Origin: Parachitinimonas caeni
GTDB lineage: Bacteria; Pseudomonadota; Gammaproteobacteria; Burkholderiales; Chitinimonadaceae
DNA: 64,000 bases
NCBI RefSeq assembly: GCF_030129945.1
Contig: NZ_JARRAF010000004.1
Location: 207,160 to 271,159 of the forward strand
Reading direction: 5' to 3'
Part shown: one piece after another, positions 18,195 through 26,176 of the stretch
Position numbering within the stretch: position 1 is the first letter of the stretch
How the letters are laid out: each line of letters opens with the position of its first letter
Notes under the pieces: generated by a model
The model's input: only the letters and a program-made list of their open reading frames with translations
Database searches by the model: none
What the model was told of the DNA's origin: nothing
Position numbers and translations under genes: made by a program

Positions 18195-18413
18195 ATGACC
18201 AACCTGGTTTCCATGAAAAACTTCAGCGCTAATATGTCGCTGACTCTGCAAGAGCAGAACCGGCTACTCATGAATGATGTTCAGAAAACGGTAGACAGGC
18301 TGGACCGCAAGCGTGAGGCGATTTCTCAAGCGGGCCTGCAGCGATTGCAGGATAGCAACGCGACAGCGGCCAAACTGTCCGAGCAGCGTACCAAGATCGA
18401 CGTCTACGTCTGA
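18195..18413 (+). CDS. Small helical hypothetical protein
   Basis: A 72-residue predicted all-helical protein with heptad-like spacing (LMNDVQKTVDRLDRKREAISQAGLQRLQ) that could form a coiled coil. No family is recognised. The ATG at 18195 has only a weak GGGGCG element upstream. Support comes from the coding-like composition, isolation as its own unit and a strong terminator 34 bases behind the stop. Confidence 0.6.
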   Translation: MTNLVSMKNFSANMSLTLQEQNRLLMNDVQKTVDRLDRKREAISQAGLQRLQDSNATAAKLSEQRTKIDVYV

Positions 18414-18446
18414 CACCGTTTCGTTCCTGCATTGCTGTGTCCATGC

Positions 18447-18471
18447 AAATAGCCACCTAGGGTGGCTATTT
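18447..18471. terminator. Bidirectional rho-independent terminator
   Basis: A perfect 11-bp stem AAATAGCCACC / GGTGGCTATTT with a 3-base loop between convergent genes. Confidence 0.9.
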
Positions 18472-18482
18472 GTCTTTCTGCA

Positions 18483-18692
18483 TCAGTCGGCTTGAGTGGT
18501 TGGGTCAATAGGGGTGAAGCGTTGCACCTGCTGGCCGTTATGTTCGATCAGTTCGAAGAAAACGCTGCTGGGTCTTGTCCAGACCGAGCCATCCGATGCC
18601 CGATAGACGATCATGGTGATGGTCGGATCGCTTTCCAGACGTGCTTCGTGCAGGAATTCGTAAATCCCGCCTTTGAAATGTCGATATTGCAT
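18483..18692 (-). CDS. DUF1653 domain protein
   Basis: A 69-residue protein that fits the DUF1653 pattern: YRHFKGGIYE at the start, a central Y-x-A-S-D-G-S-V-W-T-R-P, then FFELIEHNGQQVQRF. Proteins of this family are small, cytosolic and of unknown function. AAGAG lies upstream of the ATG. It is a single-gene unit that shares the terminator at 18447 with the convergent small gene. Confidence 0.85.
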   Translation of the reverse strand: MQYRHFKGGIYEFLHEARLESDPTITMIVYRASDGSVWTRPSSVFFELIEHNGQQVQRFTPIDPTTQAD

Positions 18693-18965
18693 GGGAGTCT
18701 CTTGCGGTTGTAGCTGAAGATAAACCCCAGCATCTTACCTTTCATGGCCTGAAATCTGTACACGGCACGAGGGCGGGATCTGATCTTGGCACTTGCGTAT
18801 GTGCCGGTTCAAGATGAAGGGGCCGGGATCTAGAGAGCTGCTGCCGCAGACGCATGGCGGGTTGCAGAGCCTGCAAACCTTGCTTTATGCCATGCAACGG
18901 GGAGGGTCAGGCAGGAGGTCGCGGTACAATAGCAAGCTTCGTTCACCCAGAAGCTAGGTTTTGTC

Positions 18966-19553
18966 ATGTCTGCACTACCACCGCCGGCCACCGCCGATTT
19001 GTCTGTCATTGAAACCGAGATGCGCCAGTGGCTGGAGCGCGCAGTAATCGGTCTTAATCTGTGCCCGTTTGCCAAGTCGGTTTATATAAAAAACCAGGTG
19101 CGTTTTGTGGTCAGCCGTGCCATCCATCTTGATGCCTTGCTTGAAGAACTGGACCGCGAACTCGACTTGCTGGCCGAGACCGACCCTGCCGATGTTGATA
19201 CCACCTTGCTGATCCACCCCTGGGTATTTCAGGACTTCATGGATTTCAATGATTTGCTTGAAATCACCGATCAGGTATTGCTGGAGCATCAATTGGAAGG
19301 GGAGTTGCAAATCGCCGCCTTTCACCCCGAATTCCAGTTTGCCGACACCGAGCCAGACGATGTTGGCAACTACAGCAATCGCGCACCTTACCCTACGCTG
19401 CATTTGCTGCGTGAAGCTAGTATTGATCGTGCGGTAGCGGCCTTCCCCGAAGCGGAGGCGATTTACCTGCGCAATATTGAAACCCTGCAAAAGCTTGGTC
19501 ACGAAGGCTTTGCAAAGGTATTGCGTGGTGACGGCACCGCTGAGGATGAATAG
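18966..19553 (+). CDS. DUF1415 family protein
   Basis: A 195-residue cytosolic protein of the DUF1415 family, common in beta- and gammaproteobacteria and without assigned function. Typical segments are the start of the domain W-L-E-R-A-V-I-G-L-N-L-C-P-F-A-K near residue 20, the repeated acid/aromatic part HPWVFQDFMDFNDLLE, and AAFHPEFQFADTEPDDVGNYSNRAPYP split across the middle, with the C-terminal TLQKLGHEG. The first ATG is used. It stands alone; the repeat fragment at 19630 follows. Confidence 0.85.
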   Translation: MSALPPPATADLSVIETEMRQWLERAVIGLNLCPFAKSVYIKNQVRFVVSRAIHLDALLEELDRELDLLAETDPADVDTTLLIHPWVFQDFMDFNDLLEITDQVLLEHQLEGELQIAAFHPEFQFADTEPDDVGNYSNRAPYPTLHLLREASIDRAVAAFPEAEAIYLRNIETLQKLGHEGFAKVLRGDGTAEDE

Positions 19554-19629
19554 AAACGGAGGCAGGTTCGGGCTTCGCAATGTGCCATTTGCAAAGTGCG
19601 CCCTGGCAATCGGAGCCTGGCAGCTGATC

Positions 19630-19686
19630 CAGCAGCGCGTCAAAACCCGGACCGGCGCAACCGGAAACAAAACATCAACAGAGCCG
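19630..19686. repeat. Dispersed inverted-repeat element, truncated copy B
   Basis: Only one end is recognisable: a stretch CCGGCGCAACCGGAAACAAA followed by ACATCAACAGAGCC aligns with the right end of copy A (14578-14612) and the left end of copy C (reverse complement). No opposite end is visible behind the upstream gene, so this copy is probably decayed or truncated. Confidence 0.45.
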
Positions 19687-19870
19687 GGGGTTGGGTAGAT
19701 ACTTTGCAATACTCAATAACCGGCGAACGCTGCTTTTAAATTTGGCTTAAATGGATGGCTGAGGTTGAAAATGGTTTTTGACTCAGACTTTAAATGAATT
19801 TTCTGGCTGGGTATTGTCAAAGCCATTTTTGTGCGTTAAATTGACGGCCATTCTCAGGACGATTCCAATT

Positions 19871-19984
19871 ATGAACCAGCCAGTATTTCACCACCAAGAC
19901 CTCGCCGCTGCCATTTGTGCAGAGGGCAAAACACGCCAGTTTGGGCGTGTGGCTGGTCGCGTGGCGCTGGCTATTTTGGAATAG
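19871..19984 (+). CDS. Possible 37-residue leader ORF upstream of the second EF-G
   Basis: The ORF starts MNQPVFHHQDLAAAI and ends ALAILE followed by TAG. AGGA lies 11 bases before the ATG. The stop codon abuts the first arm of a chain of competing C/G-rich hairpin arms, which is the layout of a transcription-attenuation leader. No run of a single regulatory codon is present, so amino-acid attenuation is not suggested. It could equally be an unrelated small gene. Low certainty. Confidence 0.35.
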   Translation: MNQPVFHHQDLAAAICAEGKTRQFGRVAGRVALAILE

Positions 19985-20065
19985 ACCCCCAGCATTTTGG
20001 CTCGGGGGTGAATACCTTCCGGGCATCTGAAACCCCCGGAAGGCTTGCCCTTTCGGGGGTTTTTG
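19985..20065 (+). promoter_or_regulatory. Four-arm attenuator-like structure with terminator
   Basis: Arms in order: ACCCCC (19985-19990), GGGGGT (20004-20009), AACCCCCG (20031-20038), CGGGGGTT (20054-20061). Arms 1:2, 2:3 and 3:4 can pair, and 3:4 is followed by a T run, so it can act as a rho-independent terminator that pairing of 2:3 would prevent. A second small frame with a good ribosome-binding site begins 17 bases later. Confidence 0.5.
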
Positions 20066-20081
20066 CTTTGAAGGATTCATC

Positions 20082-20281
20082 ATGCGTACCTACGACAAAC
20101 TGATTGCCACAATTTGTTCCAGCCAGGGGCCAGGGAGCTTGCGCCCTGCCTTTGGCTCGATGCAGGTGGGGTTGGCGAGTCGTCGTGGTACGGCAGGCCG
20201 GCACCTTGGCCGATTGCAGAGAGATTGGGTCTGCAATTTGCCAAGCGGGGCGTGGATGAATCTGTCAAAAATGCCATTTAA
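20082..20281 (+). pseudogene. Small ORF, possibly frameshifted
   Basis: ATG 20082 has AAGGA six bases upstream and starts MRTYDKLIATICSSQG. After the CAGGGG run near 20125 the +0 frame becomes implausible, while the -1 frame gives a more protein-like end (IAERLGLQFAKRGVDESVKN) and stops at 20279-20281. One lost G, or a frameshift site, would explain this. The +0 frame itself stays open to 20321. No family is recognised. It lies between the two terminator-like structures before the EF-G gene. Confidence 0.25.
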
Positions 20282-20320
20282 AAAGACTTTACTCCTCACT
20301 CGTGCGCAGGCAATGGCGTA

Positions 20321-20368
20321 GCCTTTTCATGTTTATTTTGAAAAGGCATTAAATGAAACATGCCTTTT
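20321..20368 (+). promoter_or_regulatory. Mutually exclusive hairpins before the second EF-G
   Basis: GCCTTTTCA (20321-20329) can pair with TGAAAAGGC (20339-20347), and the overlapping AAAAGGCA (20341-20348) can instead pair with TGCCTTTT (20361-20368). The two stems share one arm, so only one can form at a time. This is followed 15 bases later by a terminator. Confidence 0.45.
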
Positions 20369-20383
20369 CGGGATATTAAATTT

Positions 20384-20419
20384 AAACCCCGGCAGGCAGG
20401 CCCCTGTTCGGGGTTTTTA
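20384..20419 (+). terminator. Terminator-like hairpin directly before the EF-G start
   Basis: AAACCCCG (20384-20391) pairs with CGGGGTTT (20409-20416), followed by TTATTT. It ends only about 4 bases before the ribosome-binding site of the EF-G gene, so transcription entering from upstream would be stopped here unless the structure is resolved. Confidence 0.65.
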
Positions 20420-20433
20420 TTTGGGTGATTATC

Positions 20434-22455
20434 ATGGAGAAAAGAAAACTACGAAATATCGGCATTATTGCGCACGTTGATGCGGGTAAAACCACGACCA
20501 CAGAACGCATTCTGTTTTACACCGGCAAGACTCATCGGATTGGTGAAGTACATGAGGCCAACACCGTTATGGATTCGGATCAGCAGGAAAAAGCACGAGG
20601 CATCACTATCAATAGTGCGGCAACCACTGTGCTGTGGCGAGATTGCCAGTTCAATCTGATCGATACGCCAGGCCACATCGACTTCAACATCGAGGTCAAC
20701 CGCTCTTTGCGTGTACTGGATGGTGCGGTGGTGGTGTTTGATGGGGTGGCGGGAGTTGAGCCGCAAACCGAGACGAATTGGCGGCTGGCCGACCAGTATG
20801 GTGTGCCGCGCATCGCGTTCATCAACAAGCTGGACCGTGTAGGTGCTGACTTTGATCGTGTTGCGGCCATGATTGCCGAGCGACTTGGTGTGCGGGTGCT
20901 GGCTTTGCATCTGCCATTGGGCCGCGAAGCGGAATTTACTGGTGTGATCGACTTGCTGACGCAACGCGCGCTCTATTGGCCTCATGGCGACAAGGCCCAG
21001 CCAATGCAGAGTCTGGCGATTCCTGCTGAACTCGCGGAAGAGGCGGGGCGACGCCGGCGGCAGTTGATTGAGCAGATCGTCGAGCGTGATGAGGCCATGC
21101 TCGCCGCGTATCTGGAAGGTCGTGAACCAGAACTTGAGGATCTGCAGCGAGTCATCCGTCAGGGAGTACTGGCTGGCTGGTGGGTGCCGGCACTGGCCGG
21201 ATCGGCATTCCGTAACCGGGGGGTCGAGCCGTTGCTGGATGCGGTAGCCCTGTATCTGCCCGCACCGGGCGAGGTCGCCATGCCGGCTGAGACTACGGTC
21301 GAGGCCGATCTGGAAGGCCCTTTGGTTGCCTTGGCGTTCAAAGTGGTGAATGACCAGCACGGCGCGCTGACTTATGTGCGGATTTACCGTGGCCGACTGG
21401 CTGTTGGGGATAGCCTGCTCAATGCCAGTACGGGTAAGCAGGAAAGGGTATCGCGCATTTATGAAATGCATGCAGCCCATAAGTTGGAGCGGCAGCAGGC
21501 GCAGATGGGAGACATCGTGGCATTGGTCGGCCTGAAGGCAACGACCACGGGTGATACCCTTACCGCGTTGGGTCATCCGGTGGTGTTGGAGCGGATCGAA
21601 GCGCCAGAGCCGGTGATTGATGTGGCGGTGGAGGCGCGTACGCAGGTGGATCAGCAGAATCTGCTGCGTGGCTTGCGTACCTTGGTACAGGAAGATCCAA
21701 GCCTGCATCTGCGGCACGATGCCGAGTCGGGTCAGACGCTGTTATCCGGCATGGGGGAGTTGCAGATCGAAGTTGCGCTGGAAAACCTGCGCAAACGCTT
21801 TGCGGTGGAGGTGTTGGTTGGGCGTCCACAAGTCGCGTATCGGGAAACGATTTCGCGTCTGGCCAAGGCCCGGCATGTCCATAAAAAGCAGAGCGGAGGC
21901 CCTGGCCAGTTTGCTGAAGTCGTGTTGTCGGTCGAGCCTCTCGATCGTGGCTCGGGCGTGGTCTTCGTCAATCAGATCACGGGAGGTGCCATTCCTGCCG
22001 AGTTTATCGGCAGCGTGGAATCGGGCGTGCGCAAAGCGGCGCAGACCGGTGTGGTCGCGGGTTTTCCTTGTGTGGATTTCCAGATCACCTTGGTGGATGG
22101 CAGCTACCACGACCGGGACTCATCAACGCTGGCGTTTGAGCTGGCTGGGGCTGCGGCTTTGCGTCTGGCGCTGGCGCAGGCAGGTGCGGTGCTGCTGGAG
22201 CCGCAAATGGCAGTAGAACTGGTCACGCCGCTTGAGTATGTGGGCGCCTGCATCGGCGATGTCAATCGCCGGCGGGGTTTGGTGCGCGATCAGGCGATGC
22301 GTGGCAATGCCGTGGTGATTGCAGCCTGGGTGCCATTGGCCGAGATGTTTGGCTACATCGGCCAGCTGCGGGCGCTGACGTCTGGCCGTGCCAGCTTCAG
22401 CATGCAATTCGACCACTATGCGGTTGCCCCGCACCGCGCAGTGCAGGCGGCCTGA
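20434..22455 (+). CDS. fusA: Elongation factor G (probable second copy)
   Basis: A 673-residue translational GTPase that drives ribosomal translocation. G1 is AHVDAGKTTTTE, then G2 RGIT, G3 DTPGH, G4 NKLD. Domains II-V follow: domain IV has GGPGQFAEV and domain V has GYIGQLRALTSGRASFSM. It is shorter than typical EF-G (about 700). It stands alone, without rpsL, rpsG or tuf, so it is probably the secondary EF-G that many bacteria carry; some such copies act mainly in ribosome recycling or stress. I use ATG 20434, with GGGTGA just upstream. The gene is preceded by an unusual leader with two terminator-like hairpins and followed by a strong terminator. Confidence 0.92.
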   Translation: MEKRKLRNIGIIAHVDAGKTTTTERILFYTGKTHRIGEVHEANTVMDSDQQEKARGITINSAATTVLWRDCQFNLIDTPGHIDFNIEVNRSLRVLDGAVVVFDGVAGVEPQTETNWRLADQYGVPRIAFINKLDRVGADFDRVAAMIAERLGVRVLALHLPLGREAEFTGVIDLLTQRALYWPHGDKAQPMQSLAIPAELAEEAGRRRRQLIEQIVERDEAMLAAYLEGREPELEDLQRVIRQGVLAGWWVPALAGSAFRNRGVEPLLDAVALYLPAPGEVAMPAETTVEADLEGPLVALAFKVVNDQHGALTYVRIYRGRLAVGDSLLNASTGKQERVSRIYEMHAAHKLERQQAQMGDIVALVGLKATTTGDTLTALGHPVVLERIEAPEPVIDVAVEARTQVDQQNLLRGLRTLVQEDPSLHLRHDAESGQTLLSGMGELQIEVALENLRKRFAVEVLVGRPQVAYRETISRLAKARHVHKKQSGGPGQFAEVVLSVEPLDRGSGVVFVNQITGGAIPAEFIGSVESGVRKAAQTGVVAGFPCVDFQITLVDGSYHDRDSSTLAFELAGAAALRLALAQAGAVLLEPQMAVELVTPLEYVGACIGDVNRRRGLVRDQAMRGNAVVIAAWVPLAEMFGYIGQLRALTSGRASFSMQFDHYAVAPHRAVQAA

Positions 22456-22523
22456 ACGGATCCGCCCGCAGCTGGCTAGCGGTAACTGCTACCCAGGCTT
22501 TTCTTGACGCCTGGACCCACTTC

Positions 22524-22548
22524 AGGGGCACTTCGGTGCCCCTTTTTG
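22524..22548 (+). terminator. Rho-independent terminator of the EF-G gene
   Basis: Stem AGGGGCAC / GTGCCCCT closed by a TTCG tetraloop and followed by TTTTTG. Confidence 0.92.
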
Positions 22549-22608
22549 TTTTCTGGCGGGGAGTGGGGATAGGTCGGCCACAGTAAGCGTGGTCGCGGGT
22601 GTCCTGCC

Positions 22609-23103
22609 TCAGAGTCGGAACGGCAGGAACTGCAGGCTGCCAAGAATCACCCCAATGGCAAAACCGGCTGCCAGCAGATCGTCCAGCATGACCCCGAAAC
22701 CGCCTTTGACATGCTTGTCCAGCCAGCGAATCGGCCAGGGTTTCCAGATATCGAATAACCGGAAGGCGATAAAGGCTGCCAGTGCGCCTTGCCAGTTCTG
22801 TGGGGCGGCGGCCATGACCAGCCACATCGCCACCATTTCATCAAACACTATGGCTCCGTGATCTGAGACACCCAGGATGCGCCCGGTGTAATCGCACACC
22901 CAGCAACCAAGCAGAAACAGGGGGATGCACAGCAGGGCGATTTCCAGTGGCGTCAATAGCAGGCTGAGCAGGTAGTAGACCGGAATGGCGGCGAGGGAGC
23001 CGGCCGTGCCGGGGGCTTTGGGGGATAGGCCACTGCCAAAGCCTAAAGAGATGAAATGCGTGGGATGAGACAGTAAAAGTCGGATGTCTGGCTGGCGTGG
23101 CAT
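22609..23103 (-). CDS. pgpA: Phosphatidylglycerophosphatase A
   Basis: A 164-residue inner-membrane enzyme that dephosphorylates phosphatidylglycerol phosphate in phospholipid synthesis. It shows the family start HFISLGFGSGLSPKAPGTAGS, a pair of hydrophobic helices (YYLLSLLLTPLEIALLCIPLFL), the conserved FDEMVAMWL, and the C-terminal DLLAAGFA. Length is typical. In many beta- and gammaproteobacteria pgpA follows thiL directly; here a 189-base inverted-repeat element lies between them, so the usual coupling may be lost. Confidence 0.92.
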   Translation of the reverse strand: MPRQPDIRLLLSHPTHFISLGFGSGLSPKAPGTAGSLAAIPVYYLLSLLLTPLEIALLCIPLFLLGCWVCDYTGRILGVSDHGAIVFDEMVAMWLVMAAAPQNWQGALAAFIAFRLFDIWKPWPIRWLDKHVKGGFGVMLDDLLAAGFAIGVILGSLQFLPFRL

Positions 23104-23243
23104 GGTGAAAGTAGGGTTCTATGGATATGAGTTTCGCAGCCATGCCCACCTGAAATCTGCCGGGAAGGGTTTGCTGCCGCGTGAATGGTTCCTTGGGGGA
23201 GGGTGATTTGACTCAAGCATTGCACCCGGGTTCTACCAAAGAG

Positions 23244-23432
23244 CCTAGGTTCCGTTGACGAAAGGTTTACAGTCGCGCCGGGACGAGTTTTGGGGCGAGG
23301 CGAGGCAGGGTAAGCGCGGTTTAGCGAGCTAAATGAGCGAACCCTAACGACGCCCCGCCCCAAAAATCGTCCCGGCCCGGAGGGTTTTGCCGGAAAACGC
23401 GATCTGCAAACCTTACGTCAACAGAACCTAAG
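23244..23432. repeat. Dispersed inverted-repeat element, copy C (complete)
   Basis: Terminal inverted repeats: left 23244 begins CCTAGGTTCCGTTGACG, right end reads as CTTAGGTTCTGTTGACG on the other strand (15 of 17 match), and the similarity continues inward for about 17 more bases (AAGGTTTACAGTCGCG versus AAGGTTTGCAGATCGCG). The interior is largely self-complementary (GGGGCGAGGCG / CGCCCCGCCCC). The thiL stop codon lies inside the right terminal repeat. There is no ORF inside, so it is miniature and would need a transposase elsewhere if mobile. Confidence 0.7.
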
Positions 23433-24384
23433 ACTGGCCGAAATGATCGAAGCCACGCAAGGCAGGCCGGATGGCTTGTCCTGCCCTGAAAACCTGAACA
23501 TCCCGACCTGGGACCATGCGGCCAATACGGCTGAGGCGTAGGCCAAGTGCCGGTGCCAAGGCCTCGATGACCGATCGTTGGGCGGGGGCAGCGGTAAAGC
23601 ACAGCTCGTAGTCGTCCCCCCCAGCCAGCACTGCTTGTTCTATGGTCGGCAGATCAAGCTCGCTGGCCGAGGCGAGAGCGTGAGGCAGGCAGTTCCAATC
23701 CAGCTCCGCACCCAGGCCGGAAGCCTTACAGATATGGCCAAGATCCGCGACCAGACCGTCAGATATATCAAGACCGCAGCGCGCAATGCCCCTGAGTGCC
23801 AAACCCAGCGCGAGGCGAGGTTCCGGCCAATCCAGCCTTTGTTCGCAACCTCGGGCAACGGAGGCGGGGAGTCGGTATTTGCCATAACGGGCGCCCACCG
23901 CCAGCGCTGCGGCACCGATTTCACCCGAGAGCCAGATGTCATCATCCGGCCGGGCCTGATCCCGCCGCAGAGCCTGGCCAGCGGGCAAGCTGCCCATGAC
24001 CTGGATGCTGATACTCAGCGGTCCACGTGTGGTATCGCCGCCAACCAGGGCAATCCGCTGTTGGTCCGCCAGCGCCAGCAGGCCTGCTGCAAAGTCCGCC
24101 AGCCAGGACTCGTTGGCTGCGGGCAAGGTCAGGCACAGAGTAAACCAGCGCGGTGTCGCGCCCATGGCAGCCAGGTCTGACAGATTGACCGCCAGGCATT
24201 TGTGGCCCAAGGCGCGAGGATCGACGTCGGCAAAGAAGTGGCGGCCCTCGACCAAGGTGTCGGCCGATACAGCCAGCGCCTCGCCTGCAGGAACCTCCAG
24301 CAGGGCACAATCGTCGCCGACACCCAGCAGGGCGCTGGTGGTGGGGCGACGGAAGTAGCGCTCGATCAGCTCAAACTCGGTCAT
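23428..24384 (-). CDS. thiL: Thiamine-monophosphate kinase
   Basis: A 318-residue ThiL that phosphorylates thiamine monophosphate to thiamine diphosphate. It has the N-terminal FELIERYF, the Mg/ATP motif GVGDDCALL, VSADTLVEGRHF, the DLAAMGA segment and the DISDGLVADLGHI motif. Length fits the family. It follows nusB with nine bases between, in the order ribH-nusB-thiL usual for proteobacteria. Its stop codon lies in the end of the inverted-repeat element. Confidence 0.95.
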   Translation of the reverse strand: MTEFELIERYFRRPTTSALLGVGDDCALLEVPAGEALAVSADTLVEGRHFFADVDPRALGHKCLAVNLSDLAAMGATPRWFTLCLTLPAANESWLADFAAGLLALADQQRIALVGGDTTRGPLSISIQVMGSLPAGQALRRDQARPDDDIWLSGEIGAAALAVGARYGKYRLPASVARGCEQRLDWPEPRLALGLALRGIARCGLDISDGLVADLGHICKASGLGAELDWNCLPHALASASELDLPTIEQAVLAGGDDYELCFTAAPAQRSVIEALAPALGLRLSRIGRMVPGRDVQVFRAGQAIRPALRGFDHFGQS

Positions 24385-24393
24385 GGGCTTTAC

Positions 24394-24894
24394 TTAGCCG
24401 CGGCGTTTGGCGCGAGCGGCTTCCACCTCGTCCTGCCGTACTCGCAAGGCCAGCTTGTCGAGCACGCCGTTCACGAATTTGTGGCCATCGGTACCGCCGA
24501 AGGTTTTGGCGATCTCGATGCACTCGTTGATGATGACGGCGTAGGGGGTTTCCGGTTTGTGCAGCAATTCGAAAGTACCCATCAGCAATACGGCTTTCTC
24601 GACGGGAGAAATCTCTTCGATTGAACGGTCCAGACAAGGGGTGAAGCCGATCTGCAACTCATCGGCCTGTTTAACGGCACCGTAGAACACTTCACGGAAC
24701 AGTTTTTCGTCTGCCTTGTGAAAGTAGGGGCTGCTTTCGCGCAGGAAGGTTTCGATGCGGGTAACCGTGTCACCCGACAGCTGCCACTGATAAATGCCTT
24801 GTACGGCAAACTCGCGGGCGCGGCGGCGAGCCGACTTGTGCGGAGCCTTGGCCTGGGAGTCGGTGGCGTCGGACGGTTGAGCAGCGGTGTTCAT
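24394..24894 (-). CDS. nusB: Transcription antitermination factor NusB
   Basis: A 166-residue all-helical NusB, which binds boxA RNA with S10 in rRNA antitermination. The domain starts after an Ala/Lys-rich extension at [22 protein letters not shown], with the arginine-rich RNA-binding helix, and ends with the family's conserved [16 protein letters not shown] and [11 protein letters not shown]. Its ATG overlaps the ribH stop by four bases. Confidence 0.95.
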   Translation of the reverse strand: MNTAAQPSDATDSQAKAPHKSARRRAREFAVQGIYQWQLSGDTVTRIETFLRESSPYFHKADEKLFREVFYGAVKQADELQIGFTPCLDRSIEEISPVEKAVLLMGTFELLHKPETPYAVIINECIEIAKTFGGTDGHKFVNGVLDKLALRVRQDEVEAARAKRRG

Positions 24895-25373
24895 TCAGTG
24901 ATTCCTTTCAGGGCAGCTTGCAGATTGACCATCTCTACCGCGACCCGGGCGGCATCGGTGCCCTTTTCGCTCATGCGCACCAGTGCCTGGTCGTCGGTGT
25001 CAGTAGTCAGAATGGCGTTGGCGACCGGAATGCCAAAGTCCAGGCCAACCCGGGTAACGCCGGCGCCTGATTCATTGGAAACCAGTTCGAAATGGTAGGT
25101 TTCGCCACGGATCACGGCACCCAATGCTATCAAGGCATGAAAGCGGCCAGACTCGGCCATGGCCTGCAGGGCCAGGGGGACTTCAAGTGCGCCAGGAACG
25201 GTAGCGATGTGCATATCAGCATCTGCTACGCCCAGGCGGCGTAGTTCTGCGACGGCCGCATCCAGCAAGCCTTCGCAGACGTCAGTATTGAAGCGACTCA
25301 TGATAAGGCCGATGCGCAAACCCTGGCCTGCCAGTCTGGGTTCAGTTTCCGGGATCGTGTCGAAGTGGGGCAT
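24891..25373 (-). CDS. ribH: 6,7-dimethyl-8-ribityllumazine synthase
   Basis: A 160-residue lumazine synthase of the riboflavin pathway. The substrate site [19 protein letters not shown] is clear, as are [11 protein letters not shown] and [12 protein letters not shown]. Length is that of capsid- or pentamer-forming RibH. It is first of the ribH-nusB-thiL unit. No ribBA/ribD/ribE gene is next to it; the position usually taken by upstream rib genes holds a toxin-antitoxin pair that reads in the same direction 112 bases away. Confidence 0.95.
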   Translation of the reverse strand: MPHFDTIPETEPRLAGQGLRIGLIMSRFNTDVCEGLLDAAVAELRRLGVADADMHIATVPGALEVPLALQAMAESGRFHALIALGAVIRGETYHFELVSNESGAGVTRVGLDFGIPVANAILTTDTDDQALVRMSEKGTDAARVAVEMVNLQAALKGITE

Positions 25374-25485
25374 TGAGTTTCCTTCCGCTTGAGCGAGCCG
25401 TCAGCAATGTGACGGACGGTCGTGAAAAGCTGTTTGGCAAAAGCATTGCAGAAACGGCGATTGCCGGCCTGCCGTGCCGGGATTG

Positions 25486-25947
25486 TCAGGGTCCGTTTGC
25501 ACATTGCGCCGGTAGCCGGTTACCCGATCGGGAATCCCGCTTGCCGGAGTCAGCTGGCGGGGTGTCGATGGGTCGAGCATGGTGGCGCAGGTGCTCTGCA
25601 AGGCCCGAACGGTCAAGGTCGCCCAGGGCGACCTCCATGATCAGGGTATAAAGTTGGGCGTTGATCAGGCTAAGTGTCTGGCCGTTGAGCCGGAGGTAGG
25701 TCAGGGCGCAGTCGGCAGCGGTACGAACATTGCCATCGTGAAAGCCATCCGCGCGAACCAGGGCAACGCAGTATTCGGCGGCCGTCTGGTAAAGATCACT
25801 GCTGACCAGCCAGCAATCGCCCGCCGCATTCAGCGCGGCTTCGAGCGCGGACTGGTTGCGCACGCCATGTTGACCACCGAACACGGCGATCTGTTCGTGG
25901 TGGATGGTAAGCAAGGCTGGCAGGCTGAGCAGGCGCACCTCAGGCAT
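25486..25947 (-). CDS. Doc/Fic-family toxin-like protein, degenerate motif
   Basis: A 153-residue protein of the death-on-curing (Doc) branch of the Fic family. It shows the Doc start LTIHHEQIAVFGGQHGVRNQ and SALEAALN, an aromatic-rich middle and the motif region at residues 67-76. There the usual H-x-F-x-D-G/A-N-K-R-T reads DGFHDGNVRT, so the catalytic histidine is Asp67 and the lysine is Val74. Doc toxins phosphorylate EF-Tu using that histidine, so this copy may be inactive or altered. A C-terminal tail of about 30 residues after the domain is basic and proline-rich. It overlaps the upstream antitoxin by eight bases, the normal order. Confidence 0.75.
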   Translation of the reverse strand: MPEVRLLSLPALLTIHHEQIAVFGGQHGVRNQSALEAALNAAGDCWLVSSDLYQTAAEYCVALVRADGFHDGNVRTAADCALTYLRLNGQTLSLINAQLYTLIMEVALGDLDRSGLAEHLRHHARPIDTPPADSGKRDSRSGNRLPAQCANGP

Positions 25948-26167
25948 CCTTCATTTGCTGAAAGGCGCTGCGATATTTTTGCAGAATGGCACGATGCGCC
26001 TGTAATACCTCGTCCATTTCGGCACCAACCGGTACCAGTACCAGACGGCCATTCTCAATGGCGATCTCGAACTTCTGCCCTTCCTGCAGCTGTAGTTCCT
26101 GCACCAGTTCGGCGGGGATGGTGGTAACAAAGCTGGAACCCACCTTGCGCAATGAAACCTGGCTCAT
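25940..26167 (-). CDS. AbrB/MazE-type antitoxin
   Basis: A 75-residue swapped-hairpin AbrB-family DNA-binding antitoxin (MSQVSLRKVGSSFVTTIPAEL, then LQEGQKFEIAIENGRLVLVPV), with a C-terminal helix expected to bind the toxin. I start it at 26167, where GGAG lies five bases upstream; a longer frame begins further up but is AT-rich and unlike the family. It is paired with the Doc-like protein and has its own AT-rich palindrome just upstream, as expected for autoregulation. AbrB-type partners are known for Doc proteins, though Phd-type are the classical ones. Confidence 0.82.
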   Translation of the reverse strand: MSQVSLRKVGSSFVTTIPAELVQELQLQEGQKFEIAIENGRLVLVPVGAEMDEVLQAHRAILQKYRSAFQQMKDA

Positions 26168-26176
26168 GGCAACTCC

